Source: Paenibacillus daejeonensis DSM 15491 (GTDB lineage: Bacteria; Bacillota; Bacilli; Paenibacillales; Paenibacillaceae). From it: a stretch of DNA of 64,000 nt. The stretch is taken from NCBI RefSeq assembly GCF_000378385.1, contig NZ_KB899666.1, forward strand, positions 186,001-250,000, given 5' to 3'. This document shows positions 15,148 through 24,800 of the stretch, in pieces. Under the pieces are notes generated by a model, which searched no databases, was not told the origin of the DNA, and saw only the letters and a program-made list of their open reading frames with translations. The number at the start of each line of letters is the position of its first letter. Positions within the stretch are counted from its first letter, which is position 1. Both the position numbers and the translations under genes were made by a program.

Positions 15148-16254
15148 TTAGTGATTCCCCCCGATAATATCTTGGATGCGTGTGATGATAACTTGCAGAT
15201 CGTCGCCCTGAAGTGAACGTGGATCGAGGTCAAAATAACCCTGCGCCAATCCATAATCCCGCGTGTACACTGCGATATCGCCGCCTTGGAGCTCAGCATT
15301 CACCGTGCGTGCGGATTTGCCTGCCTGTGCCTCATCGATCTTGATGCGTCCCCGGAAAATAGCCCGGCCCGCTTCGTCCTGCACGATGCTTACGCTCACG
15401 CCCGGCAGCTCGCCGAGGACGTTGAGCGCGGCCAGCGCCGCTTTTTCCTGCTCGCTCTTGTCTTCCTTGACGAAATACTCGTCCAGCGCCTGCAGCAGGC
15501 CGAAGATCGATTCCTTGCCTACCTTCATGCTGCGACCAATCCCGTATAGCTGCGTTTTCACCCAGCTTACCAGCTCACCCTTGCCTGCGACGATACCCGA
15601 GGTCGGGCCTTCGATGGCCTTGGAGCCGCTGTAGATGACCAGATCCGAGCAGGTTACGTACTTGCGCAGATCCTCTTCAGCTGCAGCATCGACAATCAGC
15701 GGCACTTCGAGACGCTGGGCAACTTCCCAGGCATCCTCGACCTTGATCATGTTCTTCTGGACGCAGTGATGGGACTGGACAAAAAGAATCGCCGCCGTCC
15801 GCTCATTCACAGCCATCTCCAAATGCTCTTTTTTGCCTTCGTTGGCGTAACCCACCTCGACCAGCTTACCGCCACCCAGTGCCACCATCGTCTCGACCGG
15901 TGCGCCATACTGGACATTATGGCCTTTGAACATGACGATCTCGTTATTCGCCGGCAGCTCCTGGTGCAGCTTCAGGCTGGCACGCTTGTCCCCGCGCGTA
16001 ACGACTGCCGCTACAGTCAGAGCAATCCCGCTGGATGCCGAGTTCACAACCACAGCATCCTCCGCATTCAACTGCTTGGCAACATAAGCGCCGGACTTGT
16101 CTACAAGGTCAGCCATCTCCACGTAGCTTTGACCGCCAGTCTTCACAGCATTCATGACGCCATCGGTTGGTGCCGAGACGCCGAGAATGCTCATGCGGCC
16201 GCTCGCGTTGACGACGCGTTTTAATCCGTATTTAGCATGCAAAGTATGATCCAT
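15148..16254 (-). CDS. dgaE: DgaE-type PLP-dependent glucosaminate-6-phosphate ammonia-lyase
   Basis: A 368-residue SelA-like fold type I PLP enzyme. DgaE converts D-glucosaminate 6-phosphate to 2-keto-3-deoxy-6-phosphogluconate plus ammonia. The PLP lysine is in YSGSKAIEGPTSG (Lys212) and the PLP-contacting Asp in PLIVDAAAEEDL (about 189). I chose ATG 16254 because AAGGGAGCGG lies upstream; the 17 codons before it lie inside the end of the preceding gene (23-base overlap). Its stop abuts the dgaF start. Confidence 0.85.
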   Translation of the reverse strand: MDHTLHAKYGLKRVVNASGRMSILGVSAPTDGVMNAVKTGGQSYVEMADLVDKSGAYVAKQLNAEDAVVVNSASSGIALTVAAVVTRGDKRASLKLHQELPANNEIVMFKGHNVQYGAPVETMVALGGGKLVEVGYANEGKKEHLEMAVNERTAAILFVQSHHCVQKNMIKVEDAWEVAQRLEVPLIVDAAAEEDLRKYVTCSDLVIYSGSKAIEGPTSGIVAGKGELVSWVKTQLYGIGRSMKVGKESIFGLLQALDEYFVKEDKSEQEKAALAALNVLGELPGVSVSIVQDEAGRAIFRGRIKIDEAQAGKSARTVNAELQGGDIAVYTRDYGLAQGYFDLDPRSLQGDDLQVIITRIQDIIGGNH

Positions 16255-17320
16255 CAATAACCGCTCCCTTGGCTTGAATGTATGTCTCCGCTGTCCGGGT
16301 CTCACCCTCGGAGTCGGTCAGCGTCTTGCTGCCCTGCACTACCTCAAAAACCGTCAGGTCAGCGGCTCCGCCAACCTTGACCTCTGCCAGCTCCGGTCGT
16401 CCCAGCCACGTAGCGGCGTTCACCGTCACGGCATCGACCACTTCCTCCAGGCTGTAGCCGAGATAGAGGAACTTGGTCATCACGTCAGCCAGGCTGTACA
16501 CCGGACCGTCCAAGCGGTTGCTCTCATAGATGTCCGTGCTAATGGTTTGCAGAGGAATGCCGTGCGCCTTAGCCTGCTCAGCCACACGGAAGGCAAAGCT
16601 CGCCGTCCCGTGCCCAACATCCAGTCTGACCCCACGGGCCACCGCATCCACGAGTGCCGGCAGTGGGCGCCCCTGCTCATCGAACAAATTGTTGGCCTTG
16701 CCATTCAGATAATGCGTGACGATATCGTCCCGCTCCAGCAGCGCCATCACTTCCCCAATCGCTGGCGGCCCTGAGCCAATGTGGACCATCAGCGACAGAC
16801 CTGTGGCTTCGGAGAGCTGGCGGGCGCGGCGCAGCGGCTCGATCCCTTGCTCCTTCACCACGCTGCGGCTGATTCGTGCCTTGAGCCCCACTATGAAGTC
16901 GGGATGCGCACGGAGCGCCTCACGTGCAGCCTTCTCATCGATCCACGACAGATCCGACAGCTCATCAATCCGCTCCAGACCGATACGGGAGATGTTCAGA
17001 AAAGCAAGCAAACGCGTCTTAGCGCCCTCGCCTGCCGCTAGCAACTCACCGATCCGGTTGGCGCCGCAGCTGCCAGCATCGACGATCGTCGTAACGCCCT
17101 GCTTCAAGCCGATTTCGTCAATCGCATCGCCATAAGGCTTCAGCTCCTGGAACGCATGCACATGCATGTCGATCCAGCCGCTGGAGACGTAACCGCCCTC
17201 GGCCACGACCTCGCCTTGTCCGATTCCCGGCGCGGCGATCTCCGCGATCTTGCCGTCCGAGATGACGATATCGGCGACCTGTCCGTTCCTAAGTGTCATA
17301 TTACGCAGTACAGTACCCAT
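16232..17320 (-). CDS. Amidohydrolase/deacetylase-family metallohydrolase
   Basis: A 362-residue TIM-barrel amidohydrolase. Metal-ligand motifs are in order: GWIDMHVHAF (HxH), FIVGLKARIS with the bridging Lys, SLMVHIG, DIVTHYLNG and LQTISTDIYESN with the final Asp. Genes of this subgroup regularly precede dgaE/dgaF, and the enzyme is thought to deacylate or open an amino-sugar-acid precursor; the true substrate is not known from sequence. It is the first gene of the operon, which runs dgaE, dgaF, kdgK and gntR. Confidence 0.8.
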   Translation of the reverse strand: MGTVLRNMTLRNGQVADIVISDGKIAEIAAPGIGQGEVVAEGGYVSSGWIDMHVHAFQELKPYGDAIDEIGLKQGVTTIVDAGSCGANRIGELLAAGEGAKTRLLAFLNISRIGLERIDELSDLSWIDEKAAREALRAHPDFIVGLKARISRSVVKEQGIEPLRRARQLSEATGLSLMVHIGSGPPAIGEVMALLERDDIVTHYLNGKANNLFDEQGRPLPALVDAVARGVRLDVGHGTASFAFRVAEQAKAHGIPLQTISTDIYESNRLDGPVYSLADVMTKFLYLGYSLEEVVDAVTVNAATWLGRPELAEVKVGGAADLTVFEVVQGSKTLTDSEGETRTAETYIQAKGAVIDGSYFAC

Positions 17321-17412
17321 ATCTTGGTGTGTCCTTCCCTTCTGCGACAGCGCCTGTACGTTGTCCCCTTTTTCTTCGCCCTTAGCTTAACACATCCTAG
17401 CATTAAAATAAA

Positions 17413-17424
17413 TATAACGTTATA
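17413..17424. promoter_or_regulatory. Palindrome TATAACGTTATA, probable GntR operator
   Basis: A perfect 12-bp palindrome in the AT-rich stretch 93 bases upstream of the amidohydrolase start. HutC-type GntR regulators commonly bind short AT-rich inverted repeats next to the promoter of their operon. It overlaps where a promoter would be expected (ATTATAAC on the minus strand). Assignment is inference. Confidence 0.5.
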
Positions 17425-17631
17425 ATGTTTAAGTGACGTGAAGTTGAATTGAGACAAGTTGCAGCCAAAAGCTTGTCATCCCCTACAAACTCTGTGTAGA
17501 ATAAGGTCTTATCCTAATCTATATGCTTCTTAATGTTTCCTTCAGCGCCCCGCAGCGATCTCCATAGCTGCGGGCAGCTCTAGTATTCCGGGTCTTCGGT
17601 CCTTTTAAATTTTGGTTTTCCCTTAAGCGTA

Positions 17632-17746
17632 GCGCTAAAGGGCTGGCGGAGAAACGACAGTGTTCGCCTTTAACGACCGATTTCATCCACTGAGGATGCT
17701 AATCAAGAAATCGGGCGTTAACAGCGATCGGAGCCACCCTTTAGCG
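17632..17746. repeat. Structured intergenic repeat, family P, copy 2
   Basis: Outer stem CGCTAAAGGG (17632-17641) pairs with CCCTTTAGCG (17737-17746). The internal loop has GGAGAAACGACAGTGTTCGCC on the left and AACAGCGATCGGA on the right, nearly identical to copy 1. The inner stem AACG-CCGATTTC/GAAATCGG-CGTT differs in sequence. It lies in the 490-base divergent spacer between the amidohydrolase and AraC-type genes, 66 bases before the latter's start. Confidence 0.75.
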
Positions 17747-17811
17747 CATAGCCACACAAGAAAACCACCTTTATCCAAAGTTGTCCGAAGTCCTTCTCAG
17801 GAGGTTTGTCC

Positions 17812-20148
17812 GTGAAACTACCCCAGCCCTTTCAACTAGCCTCGGGCATCCGCCCGACCTGGAATCGTTTCAAGTCCAAATTGCTGGTGACCTACACCTT
17901 GTCCTATATACTCATCTTCTTGGTTCCGCTTACAGGCGTGACCTATTTCATCTACCATAACGCTGCGGCCAACCTGCGCTCCGAGATTGAGCAATCCAAC
18001 GTCAATCAGCTCAACCAGGTGAAGATGACCATCGACAATCAGATGACCAACCTGCTGGAGATTGCCAGTAAAATCTCCTACGATGAACGGCTAACCCCGT
18101 TTATGGTCACTCACCCCTACTACAGTCAGGAAGCCATTGCTGCGCTTGGCCAATATCAGGCCAACAACTCGCTAATCGAGGAGCTATTCCTGTATTATCA
18201 CAATGATGACCATCTCTATTCCAGTCTGGGCATGACCGATGTGGACATTGTGTTCGGACGGATCTTCCGCTTCGAGAAGTGGCAACTCCCCGATGTGGCC
18301 CGTGCGCTGAACGACACCAAGTTGACAACGGTGCGGCCCGCGGAGCTTGTAAGCGTTAACTCCCGTCGCGAATCCCTGCTGTCCATGCTCATTCCCATCA
18401 AGCCCAACGATCCGTATCCATACGGCACGGTGCTTTACCTGATGAAGGAATCACAGCTTACCGGCGTCATGAACACGATTTTAACCGACTTCTCTGGAAG
18501 TAGTTATATCTTCGGCCCTTCTGGAGAGGTATTGACCGCCAATTACCGGGGCGACGCCCTGCGCGGCCAAGATTTGACCTCGCTGACCGAGCTGGAGCCT
18601 GGTATTCACAGTATGGCTCTGGGCGGCGAACGCTACTCTGTTGTGACCGTAAAATCCAGCGTCAACGGCTGGACGTATGCAACAGCAATTCCGAGCTACC
18701 AGTTCTTCGAGCAAGTTGGGCAGATTCGAACGATCATCTTGCTCGTTTTTGCGGTAACGGCACTAGTCGGTATTGCTGCTGCGACACTGCTCGCCAGACG
18801 GCAGTACCATCCGATTCGTGACTTGCTGGAGTTTGCCTCCCTTGAGGGCGTCAACAAGGAAACACCAAAGAACCGCAATGAATGGGACTGGATCAAGCAG
18901 ACGATTCACGACTACCATGAACGCATCGATATGCAGGAGCCGTATGTGCGGAATCAGTGTCTGATGCTGCTCTTCAAGCACACCAAACCAGAAGATCCCG
19001 AGATTGAGCGGATGATCGTGCAATCCGGCTTGAAGCTGCCTGAGCAGGCCCGCTGCTTCACCATTATCCTCAGCTGGGATGAACAGAGCCGTAGCGGACA
19101 GTCCTGGAATCATCAGCAGGAACTGCGTCAGTGGCTCAGCCATATGGAACTGCCGGAGCTGCAAGCACGCATCTATGGCGTCGAGTTCTCAGTCAAGCAA
19201 CAGATGGCGCTTATGGTGACGCTGTTGCCTTCAGAGTCGGAGGACGACGAAGCAAGCCGCGTCAGTCTGATTATCGACCACCTCGACGAACAGCTAGCGG
19301 AGCGGCTGGCGGCACGCCCGAATTTGGGCGTCGGCACCGTCTACGAAGACCTGTCCGACCTCCATCAGTCCTTCCTCGAAGCGGCTTCTGCCCTGGACCA
19401 GCGCATGTTGACCTTCAGCGGTCGGATCGCCTACTTCGAGGAGCTGACCGAGCTATCAGCTTCGGTGGTGGCTGGTGAGAGCTACTGGATTCCGAAGAAG
19501 TCGCTGCTCAAGCTGGAGCAGAGTCTCAAGCAGGGCAACGAAGCCGCCGCCGTCCAGCTGATCTCCGGCATGATGGAAGAGATTAAGCGCCAGACCTTGT
19601 CGGTCGCCCTGCTGCGCTGCCTGTGCTTTGACGTGCTGAACTCGCTACTGCGCACGGCTGCCGAGCTGGGCGTCGATGTGCATGATGAGATCGGCTCGCT
19701 GCATGCCTTTGAGACGTTGGAGGAGTTGGAGAACCGTCTCCGCATACTAGCTGCGCGAATCTGTGGGGTTGCCACCCATCAGACAGAGACAGAACAGCCG
19801 ACACTCATGGACGAGATCGTCGCGTATGTCGACCAGAACTTTGCCGACTATACCCTGAGCTTGGAGCACGTCGCGCTCAAATACGACATCTCCACCTCCT
19901 ACCTGAGCCGCAGCTTCAAGGACAAGACCGGCCACAATTTCACCCAGTACATCTGGCAGTGCCGGCTTAAGGAAGTTACGCATCAGCTCACCCATACGAG
20001 CGCACCGCTCAAGGACATCATCGAGCGCGTCGGCTACCTGGATGCCCCGAACTTCATCCGCAAGTTCAAAAAGGAAACCGGCCACACCCCCGGCCAATAC
20101 CGCAAGCTCCACAGCACCAGCGGCGGGGTAGTGGAGGAAGAGGAGTAA
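17812..20148 (+). CDS. Membrane-anchored AraC-family regulator (YesN/Cache type)
   Basis: A 778-residue one-component regulator. A first membrane helix (LSYILIFLVPLTGVTYFIY, about 31-49), an extracytoplasmic Cache-like sensor (50-300), a second helix (IILLVFAVTALVGIAAATLLA, about 307-327), a cytoplasmic linker, and a C-terminal double helix-turn-helix of AraC type (SLEHVALKYDISTSYLSRSF; APNFIRKFKKETGHTPGQYR). Start GTG 17812 has a perfect AGGAGG 7 bases upstream (17799-17804); the TTG at 17806 is too close to it. In Paenibacillus such proteins usually control nearby Lpl-type sugar ABC genes, so it may sense mannosides and regulate the locus to its right; this is inference. Confidence 0.85.
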   Translation: MKLPQPFQLASGIRPTWNRFKSKLLVTYTLSYILIFLVPLTGVTYFIYHNAAANLRSEIEQSNVNQLNQVKMTIDNQMTNLLEIASKISYDERLTPFMVTHPYYSQEAIAALGQYQANNSLIEELFLYYHNDDHLYSSLGMTDVDIVFGRIFRFEKWQLPDVARALNDTKLTTVRPAELVSVNSRRESLLSMLIPIKPNDPYPYGTVLYLMKESQLTGVMNTILTDFSGSSYIFGPSGEVLTANYRGDALRGQDLTSLTELEPGIHSMALGGERYSVVTVKSSVNGWTYATAIPSYQFFEQVGQIRTIILLVFAVTALVGIAAATLLARRQYHPIRDLLEFASLEGVNKETPKNRNEWDWIKQTIHDYHERIDMQEPYVRNQCLMLLFKHTKPEDPEIERMIVQSGLKLPEQARCFTIILSWDEQSRSGQSWNHQQELRQWLSHMELPELQARIYGVEFSVKQQMALMVTLLPSESEDDEASRVSLIIDHLDEQLAERLAARPNLGVGTVYEDLSDLHQSFLEAASALDQRMLTFSGRIAYFEELTELSASVVAGESYWIPKKSLLKLEQSLKQGNEAAAVQLISGMMEEIKRQTLSVALLRCLCFDVLNSLLRTAAELGVDVHDEIGSLHAFETLEELENRLRILAARICGVATHQTETEQPTLMDEIVAYVDQNFADYTLSLEHVALKYDISTSYLSRSFKDKTGHNFTQYIWQCRLKEVTHQLTHTSAPLKDIIERVGYLDAPNFIRKFKKETGHTPGQYRKLHSTSGGVVEEEE

Positions 20149-20159
20149 GCTAAGCCAGA

Positions 20160-20209
20160 GTACAACAATAAATCCTAGTTCAAAGTACAACAATAAATCC
20201 TAGTTCAAA
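20160..20209 (+). repeat. Two exact 25-bp tandem repeats
   Basis: A 25-base unit starting GTACAACAATAAATCC and ending AGTTCAAA is present twice head to tail (20160-20184 and 20185-20209), 12 bases after the AraC-family stop codon. It looks like a recent local duplication. Confidence 0.8.
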
Positions 20210-20340
20210 GAACGCTGCAACGTTTGACTCCACGAAGCGCCATTGACTGTAGTCAATTCAAGATGATAAAATGTCTTTAGGTATCATTTTGTATGAAATA
20301 AATGTACGTATGAATGCACTGGCTTTCGTCGTATACTAAG

Positions 20341-20374
20341 AAGAGCCTTTGCCGCGTCAACGGCAAAGACTCTT
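20341..20374 (+). ncRNA. Hairpin at the 5' end of a possible antisense RNA
   Basis: AAGAGCCTTTGCCG and CGGCAAAGACTCTT form a near-perfect 14-bp stem with a 6-base loop. A TATACT box lies just upstream (about 20331-20336), and the strand runs on to the bidirectional terminator at 20431-20471. Together this could be a plus-strand RNA of about 130 bases whose 3' end overlaps the mRNA of the small minus-strand ORF. It could equally be a weak terminator for the AraC gene, since no T-run follows. Confidence 0.35.
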
Positions 20375-20430
20375 GAGACGCAGAAGGGCTGTGGATCACC
20401 ACGGCGTGCATTAGAATTTAATCCGGATGC

Positions 20431-20471
20431 AAAACCCACCGTTAGGCGGCAACCTTACGCGGTGGGTTTTT
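20431..20471. terminator. Bidirectional terminator between convergent transcripts
   Basis: AAAACCCACCG (20431-20441) pairs with CGGTGGGTTTT (20460-20470). T-runs occur on both strands (TTTTT on plus, TTTT on minus). It overlaps the last codons of the 45-aa ORF. Confidence 0.75.
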
Positions 20472-20592
20472 GCTTGCGTTTTTTACGAAACTTACGTCGC
20501 AACCAACGGTACAGCTTGCGCACACCAAACACTAGGCTTAGTGTGGCAGCAACCCATCGGAGAACGTCCAGCCACGCCACAAGTACGGCCAT
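20455..20592 (-). CDS. 45-aa small hydrophobic/basic protein, candidate type I toxin
   Basis: ATG at 20592 with a strong GAGAGGAGGTGA site 5-6 bases upstream, stop TAA at 20455. The product begins MAVLVAWLDVLRWVAATLSL, a likely membrane helix, and ends with a strongly basic tail (KFRKKRKQKPTA). A TATACT -10 box lies at 20668-20673 on the minus strand. Short membrane peptides with basic ends, good ribosome sites and convergent antisense RNAs are typical of Bacillus type I toxins (TxpA, BsrG), but there is no recognisable sequence match, so function is inference. It lies convergent to the AraC-family gene. Confidence 0.55.
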   Translation of the reverse strand: MAVLVAWLDVLRWVAATLSLVFGVRKLYRWLRRKFRKKRKQKPTA

Positions 20593-20667
20593 CGGCGTCA
20601 CCTCCTCTCAGGAGTTGTCACGCCGTGACCTCAAAAACATCCACCGCTTTTCTTTGTCCTATTTAAG

Positions 20668-20696
20668 AGTATAGCATGATATCATTCGAGCAGTAA
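20668..20696 (-). promoter_or_regulatory. Probable promoter of the 45-aa ORF
   Basis: On the minus strand a TATACT -10 (20673-20668) is preceded at 17 bases by TTACTG, a weak -35. A transcript would start near 20660 with a leader of about 70 bases. Confidence 0.4.
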
Positions 20697-20775
20697 GGGG
20701 CTGTCCTGGAATCGGCCAAGGACTGCTTAGGAGAATTCTAAGAATTTATATGGAAAACCTATACATCTTAGAATT

Positions 20776-20822
20776 AATAAAAGAGCCGACCCGCAAGCTC
20801 CATGCAGGTCGACTCTTTTATT
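20776..20822. terminator. Bidirectional terminator after GH130 gene
   Basis: AATAAAAGAG-CGACC pairs with GGTCG-CTCTTTTATT, with T-rich flanks on both strands. It is 11 bases 3' of the GH130 stop and would end the mannoside operon. Another hairpin (ATTCTAAGA/TCTTAGAAT, about 20735-20773) follows. Confidence 0.75.
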
Positions 20823-20832
20823 GTGCAGCGCC

Positions 20833-21849
20833 TTACTTCGGCTCGTTCAACACATACTCCACCAGCTCATCCAGCGGCACAGTCGCCAGAGCGATGGCTG
20901 TATCCGTTACGCCGTAGTAGATGTAGAGCAGGTCATCCTTGACAACGTTGCCGGTTGGGAAGACGACGTTCGGGATTTGGTAGCCGAACTTCTCGTAGTA
21001 CGTTTCTGGCTCCATGATGTAGTTGTGCGTGCGGGCGATGATTTTCTCCGGGTTCTCCAGGTCGAGCAGCAGCGCGCCCACGCGGTAGACGATCTTGTCG
21101 TCTACGCCGTGGTAGAGCACGAGCCAGCCTTTGTCCGTTTTAATTGGTGGCGTCGAGCCACCGATTTTGCGGGATTCCCAGTCCATGTTCTCTGCCTTTG
21201 CGAGCAGCTTCGGCTCATCCCAGGTAATCAAGTCATCGGAGTAGGTGATCCACATGGCGGCTTTTTCGGTGCCGTATTCCTTGCCGACATACTCCTCCGG
21301 ACGACGCAGCAGCACATAGCGGCCGTTAATTTTCTCCGGGAACAGGATGTTGTCGCGGTCGTTGATGTCCAGCTCGGTGGTGTCCGCCACGAACTCCCAG
21401 TCGATCAGGTTGTCGGATTTCACGATGGAGGAGCGGGTCAGCCAGTGACCCGGGTCCTCCCCCCAGCCGTCCGGATACTCGGGAATCGAGCGCTCCGGTA
21501 CGCCCGTGTTGGTCGGGTAGTAGCTCATGGCACACGGACGGAGCGCGTAGTTCATGTAGAAGGTGCCATCGATTTTGACCACGCGCGGGTCCTGCACGCT
21601 ACCGTATGGGAAGCCCAGTTCGTCTGGTGTCAGAACCGGCTCATCCTTCACGTGTGTGAAGTGAACGCCGTCTTCACTTTCCAGCAGGCCGAGATAGTTT
21701 TTGCAAGGGGTCAGGGAGCCAGCAGTACGCTCGATCATGTAGAACTTGCCGTTGTCGATAATGACGGCTGGGTTAAAGACCGTCGCTTTGCGCCATTCGA
21801 ATTCGCCGGGAACGACGATCGGGTTTTCGGGATGTCTAGTAATTTTCAT
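20833..21849 (-). CDS. GH130 family beta-mannoside phosphorylase-like enzyme
   Basis: A 338-residue five-bladed beta-propeller of glycoside hydrolase family 130, whose members phosphorolyse beta-mannosidic bonds. Motifs: GSVQDPRVVKIDGTFYMNYA with the probable proton-donor Asp, RDNILFPEKINGRYVLLRRP, GWLVLYHGVD, and VVFPTGNVVKDDLLYIYYG. AGGAGG lies upstream of the ATG. It follows the GH38 gene by 16 bases. In an alpha-mannosidase setting a plausible substrate is the Man-beta-GlcNAc core of N-glycans, but the GH130 subgroup was not resolved. Confidence 0.85.
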   Translation of the reverse strand: MKITRHPENPIVVPGEFEWRKATVFNPAVIIDNGKFYMIERTAGSLTPCKNYLGLLESEDGVHFTHVKDEPVLTPDELGFPYGSVQDPRVVKIDGTFYMNYALRPCAMSYYPTNTGVPERSIPEYPDGWGEDPGHWLTRSSIVKSDNLIDWEFVADTTELDINDRDNILFPEKINGRYVLLRRPEEYVGKEYGTEKAAMWITYSDDLITWDEPKLLAKAENMDWESRKIGGSTPPIKTDKGWLVLYHGVDDKIVYRVGALLLDLENPEKIIARTHNYIMEPETYYEKFGYQIPNVVFPTGNVVKDDLLYIYYGVTDTAIALATVPLDELVEYVLNEPK

Positions 21850-21865
21850 AATAGATAAAGGCCTC

Positions 21866-24800
21866 CTATGCTGTTGCAGCTTCTGTAATTTTGATGGTGC
21901 GGACTTGATACGGGCGGAATGGTAGCTTCAGCTCGCCATCCACCACGGACAGCTCGCTGAGCTCATCCTCCAGCAAGTTGACTTCAGTGATACGCGCCGA
22001 TGACGGTAGATCGCGCAAAACCGCGTGATCGCGGCCGCCGCCGGACTCGTACATGCGGATGATCGTGCCGCTGCCGTCCTCGGCCTGCTTGATGGTATCG
22101 AGCTGGACATGCTCGCTGTCGTAGGACAACCACGCATGCTTCGTGCCGAGCGTCCCCGGATGGGACGAGGTCGCCACGACCTGCAGCGGCTCATTGAGCG
22201 CTGCCGCCTCACGGACGACGCCCGCTTGACGCCAGTCGCCGCGATGCGGATAGAGCGAGTACGTGAACGCATGCGCGCCACGATCCGCGTCTCTGTCCGG
22301 CCAGGACGGCGCGCGCAGCAGCGTGATACGCATCACGCCGTCCAGGACGTCATAGCCGTACTTGCAGTCGTTCAGCAGGCTGACGCCATAGCCGTTCTCC
22401 GACAGGTCGGCGAAGCGATGGCCGCATACTTCGAACTGTGCCTGCTCCCAAGTCGTGTTGCGGTGTGTCGGACGCGCGAGCGCGCCGAAGGGAATTTCGT
22501 AGGTCGCCTGCGTTGCCAGCACATCCACCGGGAAGGCAGCCTTCAGCACCTTGTGATTCTCCTGCCAGTCAACCTTAGTGACGAAATCTACGCGGCCTGT
22601 ATGCTTGTAGAACACCAGATCCTGCTCTACCGTGGAACTGCCGATGCGCCAGCGGAAACGCAGCACATCAAGCACGTCGCCAGTGATTGCCACTGACCGC
22701 TCCAGCAGCTCAGCCTGCTCGGCAGGCTGCTGCTCGAACCGTGGATCGATATCCCAGGCATCCCACTCCACTGGCGTGTCGTAGAACAGTTGGAGCTCGT
22801 TGGCCCGCTGACCGTCTGCAATCAGCTCACGCCCAACAACCTTGTCCAACCAGCGCGTAATCTCACCCCGCGCATTGAAATGCAGCAGCCAGCGGTCCGT
22901 CTCCCACGTATCAGAGAGCTCTGCGCCTGCTGTCTTACCCGCAACAACTGACTCCGCCTGCGGACGCTGCCAGATGACCCGGCTGCCGAATGCGGGTACA
23001 GCCTTCACTTGCACTGCCCATGTGGTCCGGCCAGTCTCCTCATCTACAGATCGAACATCACTTGCCAGCTCACCCTCGACATCCCAGAACGCAACGCCCG
23101 CCTGAGCGTCACTCTCAATCAGCACAGTATCTGTACGGTCCCAGCCCAGGCTGTTGAAGACCACATACGGCTGGCCTTCGCCCTCGGTATGCATCGCGGC
23201 AGCCAGCGCCGTTTGTCCCTGCTCGAGCGCCTCATGTCCCAGTTGGAACACTCGCTCATACTGTTCTCTCGACGTGACGTACACCTCAGGAATCGCCGTG
23301 CCCGGTATAATATCGTGGAATTGGTTAAGCAGCAGCAGCTCCCAGCCTTCCTGGAGCCCGTCCAGCGCAGCAACCTTCGTTCCGCCCAGCTCTGCGAACC
23401 GGCCCCAAATCTCTGCACGGCGATAGAGCTGCTCTGCCCGGCGGTTACTGAGCTTGTTGTACGCGTGCGTGGTCAGGGTGCCTCGGTGCAGCTCCAGGTA
23501 GAGATCCCCGTGCCAGGTCGGCAGCTCCGGCTGCTTGCTGTCGATGCCCGCAAAGAATTCTTCCGCAGTCGAGATCCGGCCAGCCGGCTGACCGACCATC
23601 AGCTCCCCGCGGTCAACGTACTCCAGCATCTCATGCGTGACGCCGCCTCCGCCGTCGCCGTGTCCGTACAGGAGCATCAGCTCGTCGTGCTTGTCCTTGG
23701 TCGCATATGCCTTCCAGTGGTCCTGCACATCCACCGGCTTGGTGTGCTCGTTGAGCCCGTGATTCTGGTAGGCCACCACCGAGGTCCCGTCGATGCCGAC
23801 CCAGTCGAACAAGGTATGCGGGAATGTGTTGGTGTCGTTCCAGCCCAGCTTGGTCGTCATAAAATGATCGATCCCCGCCTGCTTCAGCAGCTGCGGCAGC
23901 GATGCACAGTAGCCAAAGGTATCTGGCAGCCATTCAATCGTCGAACGTTTGCCGAATTCCCGCTCGTAGAAGCCTTGGCCATAGAGAATTTGACGCACCA
24001 GCGATTCGCCGGAAGGCAAGTTCAGGTCCGGCTCGACCCACATGCCCCCGACCAGCTCCCAGCGCCCCTCCGCTACCCGCGCCTTGATCCGCTCGTACAG
24101 CTCGGGATAGTACGCCTTGACGTAAGCATAGAGCTGCGGCTGACTCTGCGAGTACGTAAAATCCGGGTAACGGTCCATCAGCGCGCAGACGGTAGAGAAC
24201 GTGCGGCCCACCTTGCGCATCGTTTCCTTGAGCGGCCACAGCCAGGCCACGTCGATATGCGACTGCCCCACCATATGCATCACGCCGGTGCCAGCGCCAC
24301 TTGCGCCTTCCTGCAGAGCGACTTCACGCAGCTCTTGCTCTGCTGCGGCTACGCGCTCCTCATCAGCCAGGCGCTCTGGCTGCGGATATAGCGCGTCCAT
24401 CGTCCGCTCCAGCGCCTGCTCCAAGCGAATACGCCGCATGTCGGCCTCCGGCAGCAGCGCCGCAGACTCCTGCACCATTCGCACAGTGTGCAGCAGGCTG
24501 TAAACCGGTCGGTTAATTCGGGCCAGGGCGATCTCCGCGCTCTGCAACTGCGGTCGGACCGGCGCCTGATTATTGAGCGGATCCACAGGCTCGGGGAACG
24601 GGTCGAACAGCTCAATATCCAGCTGCAGCTCCTTGCCTGATTTGGCTGCAGGCAGCGGCACCAGCCAATGATTGCGATCCAGTCCGTGATACGGCGCGCC
24701 ATCGATCGACAGCATGCCCTCACCCGTTCCGTAGTAGAGCAGCACGCTATCCTGCTGCGGCCAGTCTGCCGGAACCGCTAGCGACCGGCTCAGGAAATAC

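Noticed and set aside
23009-24391. Plus-strand open frame of 460 codons opposite the GH38 gene
   Set aside because: No ribosome site or recognisable domain; the minus strand is a complete GH38 enzyme.
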